Shown here piece after piece: positions 7,968 through 10,480 of a DNA stretch of 10,480 nucleotides; position 1 is the stretch's first letter, and each line of letters begins with the position of its first letter. The translations under genes and the position numbers were made by a program. The notes beneath the pieces are model-generated. The model did not search any database. It saw only the letters and a program-made list of their open reading frames with translations, and was not told where the DNA came from. Origin of the DNA: Chloroflexota bacterium (lineage in GTDB: Bacteria; Chloroflexota; Dehalococcoidia; SM23-28-2; RBG-16-64-32); contig VBJS01000069.1 of NCBI GenBank assembly GCA_005880055.1, positions 16,455 through 26,934 on the forward strand. Reading direction: 5' to 3'.

Positions 7968-8364
7968 GCCGAATCGTCCGAAGACGCCCATGGAGCTTCG
8001 ACGATTTGGGCTCACGACTGCAGCTGCGCTCCTCATCCTGGGCTTGTTCTTAGTGTGGCGTAGGCGAGGCGTCGGGGTAATCCTCATGGTGACCGCAGTG
8101 GTGCTCGCCCTGGTGGCGGTAGGGGCACCGTCCAATCTTGGACGAGTCGAGCGGATATGGATGAAGATGACGGATGTGCTTTCCACGGTTGCAACGACGA
8201 TCGTGCTCACCCTTACGTTCTTCGTGGTGATCACGCCTGTAGGTCTGCTTGTTCGCCTTTTCTCCGGAAACGGGATGGGCTTGAAGATCGATCGCCGCCG
8301 GGCTACCTATTGGGAACAGGTGGATGCGGACGGCCCAGCGACACGGCCAGACAAACCATTTTGA
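7954..8364 (+). CDS. SxtJ-like membrane protein
   Basis: The product is a 136-residue membrane protein. Hydrophobic segments lie at about residues 18-35, 38-58 and 76-100, with WRRRG between the first two and a conserved-looking RIWMKMTDVLSTVATTIVLT leading into the third. The C-terminal tail (RRRATYWEQVDADG) is polar. The start at ATG 7954 is supported by GGAAG at 7942-7946, 7 nt upstream, and it overlaps the carbamoyltransferase end by 14 nt. The size, membrane pattern, RRATYW tail and position directly after a carbamoyltransferase match the family named after SxtJ of the saxitoxin cluster, from recall and not a search. Its molecular function is not established. A role in supporting the carbamoyltransferase at the membrane is plausible but inferred. 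Confidence 0.8.
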   Translation: MNWIEPNRPKTPMELRRFGLTTAAALLILGLFLVWRRRGVGVILMVTAVVLALVAVGAPSNLGRVERIWMKMTDVLSTVATTIVLTLTFFVVITPVGLLVRLFSGNGMGLKIDRRRATYWEQVDADGPATRPDKPF

Positions 8365-8387
8365 GAACGTAGCAGAGGCGGACTCAC

Positions 8388-8546
8388 ATGGCCATTCCAT
8401 CCAACCTTCGCTTGCTATGGGCCTTTCTGAGAGCCCGGAAGAAGTGGTGGCTCGCTCCGATTGTCTTCTTTCTATTGCTTGTGAGCCTGATGCTAGTGCT
8501 GTCGCAGGGCTCGGTCCTCGCTCCTTTCATCTATACGATATTCTGA
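8388..8546 (+). CDS. DUF5989-like 52-residue membrane miniprotein
   Basis: This very short gene runs from ATG 8388 to TGA 8544-8546. GAGG at 8375-8378, 9 nt upstream, is a good ribosome-binding site. The protein begins with an amphipathic, basic segment (LRLLWAFLRARKKWW, residues 7-21), followed by one hydrophobic helix (about 22-39), and ends with QGSVLAPFIYTIF. The basic RKKWW before the helix and the QGS-LAPFIYT-F end match the small DUF5989 family, which I recall as commonly lying next to carbamoyltransferase and SxtJ-like genes. It follows the SxtJ-like stop by 23 nt and is probably co-transcribed. It would be a single-pass inner-membrane protein of unknown function. Its size makes it easy for gene callers to skip, but size, motifs, ribosome-binding site and context agree. 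Confidence 0.85.
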   Translation: MAIPSNLRLLWAFLRARKKWWLAPIVFFLLLVSLMLVLSQGSVLAPFIYTIF

Positions 8547-8931
8547 CTCTAGGCCCGCCCAAGTCAGGAGGGACGCGCGCTCGTCGGTGGCCTTGGGGAG
8601 CCCCAGAGCGAGTGATTGGGGTTCGGTCTTCCCCGTTCGTGATCTCACGTTCGGCACGCCAGGGCACCGAGGATGACCCGGATCGGTGACCCCCACGAAC
8701 TCTTGGCCGATGATGGCGAACTGTTCCGGCAGCCGGCCGCGCCGCAGTACGCCAGGGTCCGTGCGGCGTCCCGCGGGAACCTCTCTCCCTGCGTCGCCTT
8801 CGCACCTGATACGCGCAGCTGGCGAAACGTTGGTCTAGATCACACCACCTAGGCAACTTACCCTGTCGCCGGTATCTTCTTCCACTCGTAGTACGCTCGT
8901 CCCTTCGCCCTTGAGGAGTTTCGAGCAGGCT
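8547..8931. other. Spacer between the carbamoyltransferase cassette and the sugar transferase
   Basis: This 385-bp stretch has no recognised gene. It contains two short dyads: TGGGG-AG-CCCCA at 8594-8605 and CGTGA-TC-TCACG at 8638-8649. Neither is followed by a T-run, so neither is a clear intrinsic terminator. One small open frame from ATG 8673 to TAG 8852 (59 residues) is preceded by AGGG at 8661-8664 and uses mostly G/C third positions, but matches nothing I know. Open frames on the minus strand here look like low-complexity Arg/Pro/Gly translations of GC-rich DNA. The promoter of the downstream sugar transferase is expected here, but no motif is convincing. Confidence 0.4.
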
Positions 8932-10480
8932 GTGGATCCCGTACTCACGGATAGCGTGTCTGCAGCCGAGTCGTCTCGGGCCATCAGGTCCGGGGGGCCG
9001 AGCGTCGGCGTAAACGCGCCGCAGTACACGCCACGCGAGGTCCAACACGACCGGCTGTCTCTCCAGCGCCGCGCCCCGTCCACGCTGCGCCGCCACCTCG
9101 CCCGCGCCGTTGGACGCTTCGCCGTCCTCCTCACCGTCGACCTCACCGCCTTCGCCATCCTGCGCGAGCTGTACCGGTCCGTCGGCGAAGGGGCGTTACT
9201 CGGCGACTGGATCGGCGACACGGTGCAGCAGCTCCTCCCCGCCGGTTACCTGGACGGCTGGCAGTACGCCCTTGCTCTTATCCTCGGGCTCATGGTCACG
9301 GGGAACTACGGCGCCGGCGATCGGCGGCGCGACGCAGCCCGCCTGTTCTGGGGCTGTGCGCTCGCCACCGCGCTCCCACTCTGGGCCCCCATCTGGAACC
9401 GGGGCCTCGGCCTCGTCGCGGCCCAGTACTCGGTGACGACGATCGTGGTCTGGCTCGGCCTCGTCGCGATTCGGTTCGGCATCGATGCCGTAGACGCCCG
9501 CATCGTTAACCGAACGCCGGCCGCCTCCCGCGCGATCCTGATCGGCGCCGAGCGAGAATGCGCCGAGCTCGCGAGCCGCCCGGCGTTCGCGCCGCGCGGC
9601 GACTACATCGTGCTGGGATTCGTCGACTCGGCCGCAACCCCCAACGCCCGCGCGCTGGGCGGCCTCGGCGACCTGCCGAGCCTGATCCAACAGTACGGAG
9701 TGGAAACAGTCGTGGTCTGCGGGCACCTGAGCGACGTGGAATTACGCAATGTGGTCGAGCAATCCATCGCCGCAGGCTGCCACATCCTTACAGTTCCGCG
9801 TACGTTTGAGCTGGCCGGCGTGCAGCCGAGCGTCGTGTGGAACCGCGGGCAACCGTTGGTCGAGCTCACCGCCCAGACCCTCAAGGCACAACAGCTCGTC
9901 ATCAAGCGGGCGGTGGATGTAGCGGGTGCTGCGCTGGGTCTCTTCATCCTGGCACCGCTGTTACTGCTACTCGCTGTAATCGTCAAACTCGACTCGCGCG
10001 GCCCCGTCTTCTTTCGCCAGGAACGCATCGGCAGTGGCGGGCGCCGCTTCAGCGTGCTGAAGTTTCGAACGATGCGCGACGGCGTGTCAGACCACGCCCA
10101 TCGGCGGCTTGTCACTCAGATGATGCGCGGTGAGAACCTCCCCGCCGAGATCGCGCATGACGGTCGCCCGATCTTCAAGCTGACCCGAGACGACCGCGTC
10201 ACACGCGTCGGGCGCTGGCTCCGGCGGATGTCGCTCGACGAGCTGCCCCAACTTTTCAACGTGCTCTGGGGAGACATGAGCCTCGTCGGCCCCCGCCCGC
10301 CGTTGCCCTACGAGTTCGAGGCCTATGACCATTGGCAGTTCGACCGCCTGCAGGTCAAGCCGGGCATCACGGGGCTGTGGCAGGTCTCCGGCAGGAATCT
10401 CCTGACGTACCGGCAAATGTGTGAACTGGACGTCACGTATGTCCGCTGTTGGTCCCTCTGGCTCGACATCCGGATTCTTC
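8932..10480 (+). CDS. Polyprenyl-phosphate sugar-1-phosphate transferase (initiating phosphoglycosyltransferase), 3' truncated by window
   Basis: The frame is open from just after a TAG at 8836-8838 to the window end. No ATG occurs before the middle of the N-terminal membrane region, so a non-ATG start is needed. GTG 8932 with GAGGAG at 8913-8918 is the best guess, although the 13-nt spacing is long. From there 516 residues are visible. Hydrophobic segments lie near residues 64-80 and 111-125 and again before residue 170. A soluble Rossmann-like middle follows (ILIGAERECAELASR, GFVDSAATPNARALGGLGDL). A further helix (about 327-350) leads into the catalytic domain: RGPVFFRQERIG, FSVLKFRTMRD (about 373-383), SLDELPQLFNVLWGDMSLVG (from about 434), GPRPP and KPGITGLWQVSGRN. 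This is the WbaP/WcaJ-type family moving a sugar-1-phosphate to undecaprenyl phosphate, the first committed step of repeat-unit assembly. Third codon positions are more GC-rich than in the carbamoyltransferase. Confidence 0.92.
   Translation, partial: MDPVLTDSVSAAESSRAIRSGGPSVGVNAPQYTPREVQHDRLSLQRRAPSTLRRHLARAVGRFAVLLTVDLTAFAILRELYRSVGEGALLGDWIGDTVQQLLPAGYLDGWQYALALILGLMVTGNYGAGDRRRDAARLFWGCALATALPLWAPIWNRGLGLVAAQYSVTTIVVWLGLVAIRFGIDAVDARIVNRTPAASRAILIGAERECAELASRPAFAPRGDYIVLGFVDSAATPNARALGGLGDLPSLIQQYGVETVVVCGHLSDVELRNVVEQSIAAGCHILTVPRTFELAGVQPSVVWNRGQPLVELTAQTLKAQQLVIKRAVDVAGAALGLFILAPLLLLLAVIVKLDSRGPVFFRQERIGSGGRRFSVLKFRTMRDGVSDHAHRRLVTQMMRGENLPAEIAHDGRPIFKLTRDDRVTRVGRWLRRMSLDELPQLFNVLWGDMSLVGPRPPLPYEFEAYDHWQFDRLQVKPGITGLWQVSGRNLLTYRQMCELDVTYVRCWSLWLDIRIL

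Noticed and set aside
8594..8605. TGGGG-AG-CCCCA hairpin as terminator of the carbamoyltransferase cassette
   Set aside because: The loop is only 2 nt and no T-run follows, so it does not meet the usual form of an intrinsic terminator.
8527..9096. 189-codon minus-strand open frame over the spacer and sugar-transferase start
   Set aside because: The product is a low-complexity Arg/Gly/Pro string with no domain, overlapping the plus-strand transferase frame.
9196..9726. 176-codon minus-strand open frame
   Set aside because: Antisense to the well-supported sugar transferase. Its composition is dominated by Arg, Ala, Glu and Asp, as expected from complementing GC-rich codons.
1..10480. CRISPR arrays, tRNA/rRNA genes, insertion sequences and defence genes
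   Set aside because: I looked for regular short repeats, tRNA-like cloverleaf elements, transposase motifs and flanking inverted or target-site repeats on both strands and found none that could be supported.

Overview
This 10.5 kb window looks like the interior of a surface-polysaccharide (capsule/exopolysaccharide/O-antigen type) biosynthesis locus from a GC-rich Gram-negative-type bacterium. No rRNA, tRNA, CRISPR or mobile element was recognised. The overall style, especially the N-terminal part of the last gene, reminds me of Gemmatimonadota or a similar environmental lineage. That is an impression from memory and not a demonstrated assignment.

Layout. (1) Positions 1-992, plus strand: the C-terminal part of an asparagine-synthase-family amidotransferase, cut by the left window edge. 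(2) Positions 1179-2212, plus strand: a Wzz-type chain-length regulator whose reading frame is broken near 1356-1361. (3) Positions 5703-2209, minus strand: a tight three-gene operon of GT4 glycosyltransferase, zinc-ribbon SAM methyltransferase and membrane-anchored SGNH/GDSL hydrolase. It has a 4-nt ATGA overlap and a 4-nt gap. Its last stop codon shares a CTAG palindrome with the wzz stop. (4) Positions 5704-6149: a 446-bp divergent intergenic region. (5) Positions 6150-8546, plus strand: a NodU/TobZ-type carbamoyltransferase, an SxtJ-like membrane protein (14-nt overlap) and a 52-residue DUF5989-like membrane miniprotein. (6) Positions 8547-8931: a poorly explained spacer. (7) From 8932 to the right edge, plus strand: a polyprenyl-phosphate sugar-1-phosphate transferase (initiating phosphoglycosyltransferase), cut by the window end.

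How the genes may work together (inference). The sugar-phosphate transferase would load the first sugar onto undecaprenyl phosphate, and the GT4 enzyme would extend the repeat unit. The methyltransferase, carbamoyltransferase, AsnB-like amidotransferase and SGNH hydrolase would decorate the glycan by O-methylation, O-carbamoylation, amidation, and acyl removal or transfer. Wzz would set chain length if it is functional. No flippase or polymerase lies in the window, so the locus must extend beyond it.

The points most worth a second look are the carbamoyltransferase-SxtJ-DUF5989 cassette with its easily missed 52-residue gene, the broken wzz, the perfect 9-bp dyad upstream of wzz, and the Gln in place of the usual Glu in the AsnB-like synthetase motif.
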